A stretch of DNA of 29,434 nucleotides from Hyphomicrobiales bacterium (GTDB lineage: Bacteria > Pseudomonadota > Alphaproteobacteria > Rhizobiales > TMED25): the NCBI GenBank assembly GCA_016780665.1, contig JADHLM010000005.1:1-29434 (forward strand). Direction: 5' to 3'. The stretch's first letter is position 1. Each line of letters starts with the position of its first letter. A program made the position numbers and the translations under genes. Below are positions 7,942-16,036 of the stretch, piece by piece. Under the pieces are notes generated by a model that did not search any database, was not told the DNA's origin, and worked only from the letters and a program-made list of their open reading frames with translations.

Positions 7942-8429
7942 AAAAATTATTAGCTTTGGTAATTGTTATAATTATTTTTATCCCAAATTATTTACTTGCA
8001 TCTCAACACAGCTCCCTAAAACTTACTGACTCACCCATAAGCATCGAGGCGAGCTCTCTTGAGATCATTCATAATGAGAATAAGGTTATATTGGACGGTA
8101 AAGTAAGAGTCATAAATGAAAGCTTAGCCCTTACTACTGATTATATGGAACTTTACTACAATTTGGTTGACTCAAATAATAATATTGAAATTACAAGAAT
8201 ATATTGTGATGGAAACGTTTTAATTGATTTTGATGATCAGCTTATAACAAGCCAGGTTGCAGAATATGATCTAAAATCAAATACATTGCTTTTAAAGAAA
8301 GATGTTTTAATTAGTAAAAATGAAGGAAATAATATTAAAGCCGAAGAAGTGCTTGTTGATCTTAATACAATGCGCATTACAATGAAATCAAATGAAAGAG
8401 TAAGGGCATTTATTACACCAAACAATTAA
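7926..8429 (+). CDS. lptA: LPS transport periplasmic protein LptA
   Basis: A 167-residue protein starting at GTG 7926 inside the end of lptC. Residues 5-26 form a hydrophobic signal peptide (LKKLLALVIVIIIF). The mature part shows the OstA/LptA jelly-roll pattern: SPISIEASSLEIIHNENKVI, LTTDYMELYY, CDGNVLI, ITSQVAEYDLKSNTLLL. LptA oligomers form the periplasmic bridge carrying LPS to LptD. The overlapping GTG start suggests translational coupling with lptC. Confidence 0.92.
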   Translation: MPIILKKLLALVIVIIIFIPNYLLASQHSSLKLTDSPISIEASSLEIIHNENKVILDGKVRVINESLALTTDYMELYYNLVDSNNNIEITRIYCDGNVLIDFDDQLITSQVAEYDLKSNTLLLKKDVLISKNEGNNIKAEEVLVDLNTMRITMKSNERVRAFITPNN

Positions 8430-8441
8430 TATGAGAATTTG

Positions 8442-9170
8442 ATGACAAACCATGCACTCAGCATTGAAGATATTGCAAAAGATTATAAAAGTAAAAATGT
8501 AATCAATAATATATCAATGGCAATCAATCCCGGTGAGATTATTGGTTTATTAGGACCAAATGGTGCTGGTAAGACAACATTGTTTTATATAATTATGGGA
8601 CTGATTAAACCAAATAGTGGGCAAATAAAATTAGATGGGTATGACATTACCAAACTAGCTATGTATAGTAGGGCTCGATTAGGTATAAGTTATTTGCCTC
8701 AAGAGCCTTCGATATTTAGAGGCATGAATGTTACGGATAATATAAATTGTGTTCTAGAAATCACGGAGAAAAATAGTAAACTTAGAAAAATAAAGCTAGA
8801 AAAATTAATTGAAATATTTGGACTTGAAAAAATACAAAAAAGTCCAGCAAGGGTCCTTTCAGGTGGTGAAAGGAGAAGAGTAGAAATTGCAAGGGCTATT
8901 GCTAGTCAACCTAAGTATATTTTAATGGACGAACCTTTTTCTGGTATTGACCCAATAGCAATCGAAGAAATTAAGAAAATTATAAGATCGTTAAGTGATA
9001 ACAATATCGGAATAATAATAACAGATCATAATGTTAGGGATACACTTAGTTTAATTGATAGAGCTTATCTGATTTATGAGGGTAGAATTTTGATTAGTGG
9101 GTCATCTGATGAAATATTAAAAAGCAATGACGCAAAGAAGGTTTATTTAGGTAATGACTTTAATATTTAG
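8442..9170 (+). CDS. lptB: LPS export ABC transporter ATP-binding protein LptB
   Basis: ATPase subunit of the LptB2FG extractor. Complete ABC signature: Walker A GPNGAGKTT (about 38-46), Q-loop PQEPSIF, signature LSGGERRR, Walker B ILMDEPFSGIDP and the H-loop ITDHN. IDRAYLIYEGRIL is also typical of LptB. The ATG at 8442 is preferred over the adjacent TTG at 8439 because GAGA at 8434-8437 is better spaced. The family length of about 240 residues is met (242). lptF and lptG are not in the window, as usual for this cluster. Confidence 0.96.
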   Translation: MTNHALSIEDIAKDYKSKNVINNISMAINPGEIIGLLGPNGAGKTTLFYIIMGLIKPNSGQIKLDGYDITKLAMYSRARLGISYLPQEPSIFRGMNVTDNINCVLEITEKNSKLRKIKLEKLIEIFGLEKIQKSPARVLSGGERRRVEIARAIASQPKYILMDEPFSGIDPIAIEEIKKIIRSLSDNNIGIIITDHNVRDTLSLIDRAYLIYEGRILISGSSDEILKSNDAKKVYLGNDFNI

Positions 9171-9179
9171 TTGGATATT

Positions 9180-10499
9180 ATGAGCCTTGGACTAATAAAT
9201 TTAACTAAATTAAGCCAAGTTCAAAGTCTTTCCCCACAGGCTCAGCTTACAATAAGATTATTGAGTCTGAACAATGCTGAACTTGAAAACTTTCTTGAAA
9301 AAAAAATAGAAGATAACCCACTTCTTATTGAAAAAGAATCTTCAACAAAGGACGATTTTCAAGTCCAACCATTTACCGATAAATACACTAGAAATTCTAT
9401 GAATTTAGACATGATAAATAATGTCAGTTATTCCAAGTCATTAAGAGAACATCTAATTGATCAACTTACTATTTCTAATCTAAATATAAGAGAAAAGATT
9501 ATTTCAAATTATTTAATAAATACACTCGATGATGCAGGTTATATTACTGAAGAAGAGGAAAGAATTTGTCAAACACTTGGTATTGATCTGAATTTTTATA
9601 ACTCAGTTGTTACTAAACTTCAAAGTTTTGAACCGACAGGAGTCTTTTCAAGATCACTTAAAGAATGTCTCACATTACAACTTACCGAGAAAGGTCTAAT
9701 AAATAATCAACTAGTCCTATTGCTTAATCATATCCAATTACTCGCAGATGATAATTTTAAGAAATTACTGCAAATAATGAATATTACAAAAGAAGAACTT
9801 TTTGACTTAATAAGAATAATTAGGAAATGTAATCCTAAACCAGGACTTAATTACTCAAAGGATACGCTAGAAGTAATTACTCCCGATATAGTGATTAAAA
9901 GAAACGAATGTGGTATGTATTCTATAAAATTAACTCAGAATTATTTTTCTAATATAATAATTGATGAAACATATAAAGATATAGTTCAAAATAAAGTTAA
10001 AAATAATGATGCTTTATACGGTCATTTCACAGAAGCTAAAATGATACTTGCCAGTATCGCTCAAAGACAAAAAACATTATTGAAGGTTGCATACGAAGTT
10101 ATGCTTCAACAACGTAATTTTCTTGAAAATGGTATTAATTTTATGAAGCCATTAAATTTAGATAAAATTGCCAAAATTACCAATCTGCATATTTCAACAA
10201 TAAGTAGATCAATTCAAAATAAATTTATTGAAACACCCCGAGGAACTTTTGAAATGAAATATTTCTTTGACTCAGGTCTTTCTAAGAAAAACTCCGATGA
10301 AGAAATATCATCCAAGACTATAGAAAACAGAATAAAAGAATTGATAAAGAATGAAAAAAAAGATGATATTTTATCTGATGATAAGATAGTAAGATTATTA
10401 GAGGGTTTTGACATAAGAATTGCTAGAAGAACTGTTGCTAAATACAGAACGAAGCTGAATATTTTACCATCGTCAAAAAGAAAGAATAAGTTTTTGTGA
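9180..10499 (+). CDS. rpoN: RNA polymerase sigma-54 factor RpoN
   Basis: Sigma-54 directs polymerase to -24/-12 promoters and needs an AAA+ activator. The 439-residue protein has region I (LSQVQSLSPQAQLTIRLLSL, IEDNPLLIE), the core-binding region (LQSFEPTGVFSRSLKECL, CNPKPG), the helix-turn-helix part (LDKIAKITNLHISTISRSIQNK) and the RpoN box ARRTVAKYR (415-423). The box normally ends in Glu; here Thr follows. ATG 9180 has GGA just upstream; TTG 9171, directly after the lptB stop, would add three residues. The usual downstream neighbours hpf and ptsN are missing; an amidohydrolase gene follows instead. No sigma-54 activator is encoded in the window. Confidence 0.96.
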   Translation: MSLGLINLTKLSQVQSLSPQAQLTIRLLSLNNAELENFLEKKIEDNPLLIEKESSTKDDFQVQPFTDKYTRNSMNLDMINNVSYSKSLREHLIDQLTISNLNIREKIISNYLINTLDDAGYITEEEERICQTLGIDLNFYNSVVTKLQSFEPTGVFSRSLKECLTLQLTEKGLINNQLVLLLNHIQLLADDNFKKLLQIMNITKEELFDLIRIIRKCNPKPGLNYSKDTLEVITPDIVIKRNECGMYSIKLTQNYFSNIIIDETYKDIVQNKVKNNDALYGHFTEAKMILASIAQRQKTLLKVAYEVMLQQRNFLENGINFMKPLNLDKIAKITNLHISTISRSIQNKFIETPRGTFEMKYFFDSGLSKKNSDEEISSKTIENRIKELIKNEKKDDILSDDKIVRLLEGFDIRIARRTVAKYRTKLNILPSSKRKNKFL

Positions 10500-10533
10500 T
10501 AATCTATTTAAATTTTAAGGGAGTTTTTAAACA

Positions 10534-11529
10534 ATGGTTACTAAGATTGATATGCACACTCATGTTGCACCAAGAGAGGCTGTAAAAATTGCAGATAAAG
10601 GCGGGAATTGGCATGGTGTAGAGTTTTATCGAGATCAAAATGATAAACTCACAACATCCTTTGGAGGGGAAACAATGGCTTTACCATGGCCTAGAAAAAT
10701 GGAAACTCCACAAGATAGATTAAAATCTATGAGTGAAAGAGATGTTGATGTTCATGTTCTAAGTATGAGCCCACTTATGCATTGGCATAAACTTGATAGT
10801 AAGAATGCTAAGTCATATGCTATCGATGTAAATGATGATATTTCAGACTATGCGAATATTGATAACAAAAGGTTCCAGGCTCTTTGTTTTTTACCATTAC
10901 AGAATACAGATGCATCAATTTATGAATTAGAAAGATGTGTCCAATCAAAAAAAATGATGGGAGCCATGGTTGCAACAAATATCAATGGAATGGATTGGGA
11001 TAACGATAAATTATATCCTATCTTAGAGGCTGCCAATAAATTAAAATGTTTAGTTTTTTTCCACCCCACTAGGGGCAGGGCGAATTCATGGCTAAAAAAT
11101 TATCATCTAAGAAATCTCATAGGGAACCCACTTGAAACAACTGTTGCTATGGCAAATATCATTTTTGGAGGCGTATTGGATAAATTACCAGAATTAAAAT
11201 TATGTTTTGCCCACGGGGGTGGCTTTATAAGACAAGGAGTTGGACGCTTTGATCATGGATATAACGTAAGAGATGAGGCTAAAATGAATATTTCATCGCT
11301 CCCATCCGAATATTTAAAAAATTTCTACTACGATACCATAACACATTCTGAGGATGGATTGAGAAACTTAATAGATATCGTTGGTATAGATAGGATTTTT
11401 CTTGGAAGTGACTTCCCCGCAGACATGGGGGAGCCATACCCAGTTGATTTTGTTAATAATTCAACTCTGCTGACTAAGGTGGAAAAAGAAAAAATATTAA
11501 GTAAAAATATTATACCTTTCTTAAAATAA
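10534..11529 (+). CDS. Amidohydrolase of the ACMSD-like decarboxylase family
   Basis: A 331-residue TIM-barrel metal-dependent amidohydrolase-2 protein. Visible metal and catalytic residues: HTH (His8, His10), FFHPT (His177), FAHGGG (His227) and GSDFPADMG (Asp293). This pattern matches aminocarboxymuconate-semialdehyde decarboxylase and resorcylate decarboxylase relatives, which use zinc or manganese to decarboxylate or hydrolyse cyclic and unsaturated acids. AAGGGAG lies nine bases before the ATG. It starts 34 bases after rpoN but probably belongs functionally to the catabolic region that follows, with the next gene 12 bases downstream. Substrate unknown. Confidence 0.88.
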   Translation: MVTKIDMHTHVAPREAVKIADKGGNWHGVEFYRDQNDKLTTSFGGETMALPWPRKMETPQDRLKSMSERDVDVHVLSMSPLMHWHKLDSKNAKSYAIDVNDDISDYANIDNKRFQALCFLPLQNTDASIYELERCVQSKKMMGAMVATNINGMDWDNDKLYPILEAANKLKCLVFFHPTRGRANSWLKNYHLRNLIGNPLETTVAMANIIFGGVLDKLPELKLCFAHGGGFIRQGVGRFDHGYNVRDEAKMNISSLPSEYLKNFYYDTITHSEDGLRNLIDIVGIDRIFLGSDFPADMGEPYPVDFVNNSTLLTKVEKEKILSKNIIPFLK

Positions 11530-11541
11530 TAAGGATGACAG

Positions 11542-11949
11542 ATGACAAATAATAAAAAACAAAATGACTTATCGAAAACTTTTGCGGAAAGGCGCAGTCA
11601 TGTATACCCAGCACACAAGTGGCTAGCTGAAAAATTTCCTGAATATGTGCAAATAATGCTAGATTTAGACTATGAAATAAGACAGAAAACAAAAATATTT
11701 GATGAAAAAATGCATGAATTATTTCATATAATTGCACTTGCTGTAAAAGGATCAAATCCTCATAACCAACAACACTTAAAAGCACACATAAAAAAAGGCC
11801 TACAATTAGGATTGGCTCCAGAAGAAATTGCTGAAGCTTTAATGGTTTGCGTCAACCCAGGTGGGGCTATGGTTCTCACATATAGCGTAACTTGTATGCT
11901 TGAAGCAATAGATGAATTAAAACAAGAAGGCTGGGAAGAACCAAAATAA
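11542..11949 (+). CDS. Carboxymuconolactone decarboxylase-fold protein without the CxxC pair
   Basis: A 135-residue all-helical protein matching the AhpD/CMD fold: HELFHIIALAVKG, then HLKAHIKKGLQLGLAPEEIAEAL and the C-terminal helix with NPGGAMVL. Where AhpD-type members carry a CxxC pair followed by His, this protein reads NPHNQQH (72-78), so both cysteines appear to be Asn while a His is kept. This points away from peroxidase-reductase activity and towards a lactone decarboxylase-like or accessory role. Probably co-transcribed with the preceding amidohydrolase. Function in the pathway is inferred only from neighbourhood. Confidence 0.8.
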   Translation: MTNNKKQNDLSKTFAERRSHVYPAHKWLAEKFPEYVQIMLDLDYEIRQKTKIFDEKMHELFHIIALAVKGSNPHNQQHLKAHIKKGLQLGLAPEEIAEALMVCVNPGGAMVLTYSVTCMLEAIDELKQEGWEEPK

Positions 11950-11967
11950 AGTAAATTATCTATCTAT

Positions 11968-13071
11968 TTAGATATTAGCTAATGGAACTGGCTGACCCGT
12001 TTCTGATGCTTCAGCCATCGCTAAAGTTACAGCTAATGTCTGTCTTGCTTCTTTAGCTGTTGTTAGGTGGCATTTGGACCCTGTTGACTGTGCATCTAGC
12101 CATTCTTTGGTTTCATCAGCTATTCTTCCGAACATAATCCCATCAGCCCACTCACCCGATGATCTACTTCCCAAAAAAGCAAGTTTTAACTTTTGGTCTT
12201 CAGCATAAGCATTACTATAACCATGCTCTGAATATAAAATTTGGTCCCTATGATCGTCATCAATTAAAATTACGCCATCTCGACCCATAATTTCAAGTCT
12301 TACACTCTGTCCAGTTGTTGGAAAACCTCCGGGCAGCGCATAACAGATATCAAATGAGAATACAGCGCCTGTTGAATATTTTACCATGGTCAAGCTTATG
12401 TCATCTACATCATATCCTTGATCACGAAAAATAGTCCCATGCCCCATGGCTTGGACTTCTACAGGTGACACATCTGGACCTAAACACCATCCTATATAAT
12501 CAACATTATATGTTATTATATCAAGTATAGGCGTTGCCTCCGGACATCTTTTAAGTATTTCAAGCATATTTGTTCTTGTATTATAAACGCGTGTCATTCC
12601 TCCAAGGATAGGACCTAATTTTCCTCTTGAAATCTCATCATGAGCTACAAAATATTTTTGAAGAAATCTTTGTGAATAGCCAATCCTTAGATCAACTCCT
12701 TTTTCTTCTGCGAGTTTTGATAGCCTGTCACCATCTTCAATTGTTAATGCAAGTGGTTTTTCAACCAGAACAGACTTGCCTGCATTAATGGCAGCCTCTA
12801 CAGACTCTCGGTGCTCATCCTCTGGGGTTGAAACAATTATAACATCAACATTAGGATCATTAATTACTTCATAGTTATCCGTTGTAAATCCATTTGCATT
12901 AGTTGCTTTAGCTAACTTTTCTGCAAATGATTCATTTATATCGGATACCACGAGATATTTTACTGCTGAATGAAGAGCAGCAAGTTTTGCTCTATGTGTT
13001 CCAATTCTACCCGAACCAATAACACCGACACCTATCTGTCTTTTCTTATAACTGTTTCCTGATATTATCAT
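11968..13071 (-). CDS. Gfo/Idh/MocA family protein with Asn in place of the usual catalytic His
   Basis: A 367-residue NAD(P)-dependent dehydrogenase-like protein. N-terminal Rossmann domain with VIGSGRIG (18-24) and VEKPLALT (103-110), whose EKP lysine is a family hallmark. The C-terminal substrate domain reads LDIITYNVDYIGW: the common GxHxxD motif has Asn189 where His is expected, with Asp191 nearby. This suggests altered chemistry, not necessarily loss. Family members oxidise inositols and sugars or reduce imines. Its ATG overlaps the TGA of the preceding dioxygenase gene (13068-13071), so they are coupled; it is the last gene of a four-gene minus-strand operon. Confidence 0.88.
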   Translation of the reverse strand: MIISGNSYKKRQIGVGVIGSGRIGTHRAKLAALHSAVKYLVVSDINESFAEKLAKATNANGFTTDNYEVINDPNVDVIIVSTPEDEHRESVEAAINAGKSVLVEKPLALTIEDGDRLSKLAEEKGVDLRIGYSQRFLQKYFVAHDEISRGKLGPILGGMTRVYNTRTNMLEILKRCPEATPILDIITYNVDYIGWCLGPDVSPVEVQAMGHGTIFRDQGYDVDDISLTMVKYSTGAVFSFDICYALPGGFPTTGQSVRLEIMGRDGVILIDDDHRDQILYSEHGYSNAYAEDQKLKLAFLGSRSSGEWADGIMFGRIADETKEWLDAQSTGSKCHLTTAKEARQTLAVTLAMAEASETGQPVPLANI

Positions 13072-14093
13072 GCTACTGCTCTTTTAGGTATTCCACCCCT
13101 TTCTACATATGAGTATCTTTCCATAAGCTCAGGAGCTAAGCTTCTCCTGTATTCTGCTGGAAATGATATCCACATGCGGAGTAAGTGTCTTTTCAATTTT
13201 GGATCATCATAATCTTCATAATCCTCTCTTGCATGCAATATTTGGTGATTATTAATAAACTGAATATCTCCTTGTTGAAATCCCATGGACAATCTAAGAG
13301 ATTCCCTTTCACTTATTTCTTGAACAACATCCAGTGCTTCTCTTTGGAGGTCTGTTAGTGCCAGATGCTCGCCATGCCTGATAACAGATTCAAAAAATGC
13401 CCTTGAAGTAATTCTTGATGTTAGTTTACCATCATGGAAACTGAACATAGGGCACGTATACCATGGTTGTTCACTTTCGGGGTTCTCGCCTCTCCAATCA
13501 AGATTGAATGGCTGATGTAAAACTTCAATTAGATCAGGCCTTTCTTTCCTCAAAACATTATGAATGGTAAGTGCTGATACTAAATAGCTTGCCCCTCCTT
13601 TTTTAGCTTTTCTTTGACAAAATAAACCAACCACATCCACTGGTAACTGGTCGGAATGGAAATCCATTTTGAGTTTGGTCTGATACATTCTCGTTGTAGG
13701 ATCTGATATAGATTTTCCCTCATCTGTAACATGTCCAAGTAAGTGACCCCTTGTATTTTGAGACACAGGTTTACCCAAATGGATACCAATTCCCCAATAA
13801 ATTAGTTCACACTCCTCGTCAGTGTATTTATCTCTATCAATTCCTCTTAGCAAGACAAAACCAAGTTGGTTTTCTAAAACATCATATAATGAATGAATTT
13901 TTTTTGATAATGATGGCAGTACAAACTCTTCTTTATTAAATGGGATTTTAATGCCATTTTTTTTGATATTTTTTAGCGCAAGATCTATTTCTTGCAGTTC
14001 TATTTCAGTGAGATGCAGGAGCCATTCATTTGAGTTTTGGATATCAGGTCCTATCCAAGCCGCTCTCTCAACTACATAATTATTAAATACCAT
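13068..14093 (-). CDS. TauD/TfdA-family Fe(II)/2-oxoglutarate dioxygenase
   Basis: A 341-residue dioxygenase. The iron facial triad is visible: FHSD (His146, Asp148) and the distal His in NNHQILHARE (His287), with RHLLRMW (302-308) supplying the arginine that binds 2-oxoglutarate. YLVSALTIHNVL fits the family core. Such enzymes hydroxylate or cleave substrates such as taurine, betaines or aryloxy acids. The ATG at 14093-14091 has GGAGATTT upstream; the longer reading frame overlaps terC and is less likely. It begins two bases after the terC stop, and its TGA overlaps the start of the next dehydrogenase. The specific substrate is unknown. Confidence 0.9.
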   Translation of the reverse strand: MVFNNYVVERAAWIGPDIQNSNEWLLHLTEIELQEIDLALKNIKKNGIKIPFNKEEFVLPSLSKKIHSLYDVLENQLGFVLLRGIDRDKYTDEECELIYWGIGIHLGKPVSQNTRGHLLGHVTDEGKSISDPTTRMYQTKLKMDFHSDQLPVDVVGLFCQRKAKKGGASYLVSALTIHNVLRKERPDLIEVLHQPFNLDWRGENPESEQPWYTCPMFSFHDGKLTSRITSRAFFESVIRHGEHLALTDLQREALDVVQEISERESLRLSMGFQQGDIQFINNHQILHAREDYEDYDDPKLKRHLLRMWISFPAEYRRSLAPELMERYSYVERGGIPKRAVA

Positions 14094-14095
14094 AT

Positions 14096-14782
14096 TTAAA
14101 TCTCCTTTTTTCTTACTTTTGTTAATATGCGTGCTGTTACGATAACAAGAACTGCGCACGCAATAGATACAATGAAACCATTTTCTTCATTCATAAATGC
14201 AAATATAGCTTGAGTGCCTATATCTGTAAACAATAGATGACCAGAAATCCAACCTAATAGCCCTCCACCAAACCAAATAAGTATTGGATACTTCGTAAAA
14301 ACACCTAATAGGAAAGAACTTCCAATAAATAAAAGAGGGATTGCTAAAACTATACCAAAAATAATAAGTGGAATTGATCCATGCGCTGCAGCTGCAACTG
14401 CAAGGACATTATCTAAACTCATTGCGGCATCAGCAACCGCAATTGTAAATATTACTTTTATTAATGTTTTTGCTTCACCATTTTCTTGATGATGATCTCC
14501 TTCTTCAGGTAAAATTAATTTTATTGCAATCCATATCAAAAGAACTCCACCAACAGTCCTGATGTATGGCACATCTAAGATTAGTGTTACTATACTTGCA
14601 AAAATAATCCTTAGTAAAATTGCAGTAGCTACACCAAAAACCATACCAATTCTTTTTTGGTGTTCAGGCAATCCTCTACAAGCAAGAGCTATTACAATTG
14701 CATTATCGCCACTCAGTATTAGATCGATCCAGACAATTTGAAGGATAACAACCCAATCAACTGTACTTAAGAATGAAGTCAT
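14096..14782 (-). CDS. TerC family integral membrane protein
   Basis: A 228-residue membrane protein with about seven hydrophobic segments. It carries the two TerC signature motifs with acidic residues in membrane helices: DLILSGDNAIVIAL and DAAMSLDNVLAVA. This smaller branch includes the YjbE/YkoY-type proteins; several TerC members export Mn2+ or help load metalloproteins outside the cytoplasm. A HHQENGE loop lies mid-protein. It sits between a Gfo/Idh/MocA gene and a dioxygenase gene in one operon, which is unusual for a metal-handling protein. Its role may be metal homeostasis for the metalloenzymes of the region or substrate or metal export; this is speculation. Confidence 0.9.
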   Translation of the reverse strand: MTSFLSTVDWVVILQIVWIDLILSGDNAIVIALACRGLPEHQKRIGMVFGVATAILLRIIFASIVTLILDVPYIRTVGGVLLIWIAIKLILPEEGDHHQENGEAKTLIKVIFTIAVADAAMSLDNVLAVAAAAHGSIPLIIFGIVLAIPLLFIGSSFLLGVFTKYPILIWFGGGLLGWISGHLLFTDIGTQAIFAFMNEENGFIVSIACAVLVIVTARILTKVRKKEI

Positions 14783-14805
14783 TTAATGATCTATCCTTTT
14801 CAGAG

Positions 14806-15855
14806 TCATACAAAATCATTCCTTGGTAGAGAAACTGGTTCACCAAGCTCAACAGATAAGTCCGCAGCTTGATATACTTGCATCACTAATTTGGCTTCTT
14901 CTGCCGTCACCATAACTGGGGTATCAAAAACTATTGAATTTATGAAATGATTTATCTCTTCGTGCATTGAACCTGCAAAAACATGGTCTATTTGTTCGCC
15001 TGGCATTGATGATAGAGGATACCTGATACCATCCTTTGTTGTATTTAGCTGTATATCCTTATGTGAGTCATCAATTGTGAGCGTGCCATCAGTGCCAACA
15101 ATTTCTATGAATGCTTGTACATAGTTAGGGTAACCAATTGGAAGAATCCAACCAATTCCAATTGTGATTGTGGTTCCATCATCCATTGTAATCATTACCC
15201 ATTGATGATCTGGAGTCTCACTTTTTCTTGAAAATAATTTCCCTGAAGTTTGAGAATATACTCTAATTGGCTTTCTTGGTTGCATTGCCCACAGAACAAA
15301 ATCTAAATCATGCACTCCAGCAATTGAGGTGGGTGACATTTTTGATCTTCCAGTAATCTTTTCACCTAGTTCTCTCGTTGAGTTCCTTGAAATAAGACAT
15401 GTAACAGGATCACCTATAAGCCCACCCTTTAACGCTTTATTGATATATGCATACCTGGGGTCAAACCTTCTTGAATAACCCACGGTCATTTTTAGGTTAT
15501 TTCTATTTGCAAGTTCAAGCGCTTGATCAGTTTCTGCAATTGTTGGCGCAATTGGCTTTTCGACAAAAACATGTTTTCCTTTCTTCAAACATTCCATCAC
15601 GATTGGGAAACGAACTGTTTCTGGTGTCATGGAAATGACAATAGCATCAACATCTGGGTCATCTGCAAGTTCTCTCCAATCATTAGTTATGAGATCAGGC
15701 TTTAAATCATTTTTGAGTTCTTCCGCTCTCCGCTGGTCTATTTCAGCAATAGATAACCTGTCAATTAGAGGATTTTTACGACAAGCTGCTGCTCTTATAC
15801 CCCCAACCCATCCAGCACCAATTACGGCTACATTTATCTGATTTAATTTTGCCAT
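14806..15855 (-). CDS. Gfo/Idh/MocA family oxidoreductase (first gene of minus operon)
   Basis: A 349-residue NAD(P)-dependent dehydrogenase. Rossmann loop VIGAGWVGG (11-19), the EKP motif in FVEKPIAP (97-103), and the substrate-domain motif AGVHDLDFVLW with the expected His182 and Asp185. The family oxidises hydroxyl groups of inositols, sugars and sugar acids, among other reactions. It is the promoter-proximal gene of the minus-strand operon; 181 bases separate it from the divergent MmgE/PrpD gene. It is clearly different in sequence from the other two Gfo/Idh/MocA proteins of the window, so they are not recent duplicates. Confidence 0.92.
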   Translation of the reverse strand: MAKLNQINVAVIGAGWVGGIRAAACRKNPLIDRLSIAEIDQRRAEELKNDLKPDLITNDWRELADDPDVDAIVISMTPETVRFPIVMECLKKGKHVFVEKPIAPTIAETDQALELANRNNLKMTVGYSRRFDPRYAYINKALKGGLIGDPVTCLISRNSTRELGEKITGRSKMSPTSIAGVHDLDFVLWAMQPRKPIRVYSQTSGKLFSRKSETPDHQWVMITMDDGTTITIGIGWILPIGYPNYVQAFIEIVGTDGTLTIDDSHKDIQLNTTKDGIRYPLSSMPGEQIDHVFAGSMHEEINHFINSIVFDTPVMVTAEEAKLVMQVYQAADLSVELGEPVSLPRNDFV

Positions 15856-15966
15856 GTTAGAAAAAATTTAGTTTCCAAAAACAAAGTCACTTTAGCATAG
15901 AGAAATTAGTTTTCATTAAAAAAATTTAATTAAAGAGAAATTTTTTAGAGAGAAAATTGGGTTCTA

Positions 15967-15994
15967 TTGACAAGTGGCTTAATTGTTGTAAAAA
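15967..15994 (+). promoter_or_regulatory. Possible sigma-70 promoter for the MmgE/PrpD operon
   Basis: A perfect -35 hexamer TTGACA (15967-15972) is followed after 16 bases by TAAAAA (15989-15994), a moderate -10. It lies about 45 bases before the MmgE/PrpD start in the 181-base divergent intergenic region. I see no clear operator in the rest of that region. Confidence 0.4.
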
Positions 15995-16036
15995 TTCAAT
16001 TCTAATAATTTTAAGGGTCTATGAAGGAATTACTAT

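Noticed and set aside
11510..11785. 91-residue reverse-strand frame over the CMD-fold gene
   Set aside because: Antisense to a clear family member that has proper spacing after the amidohydrolase gene.
11943..11975. Possible terminator between the convergent CMD-fold and Gfo/Idh/MocA genes
   Set aside because: Only a short AT-only palindrome (ATCTATTTAGAT) is present, too weak to support a terminator.
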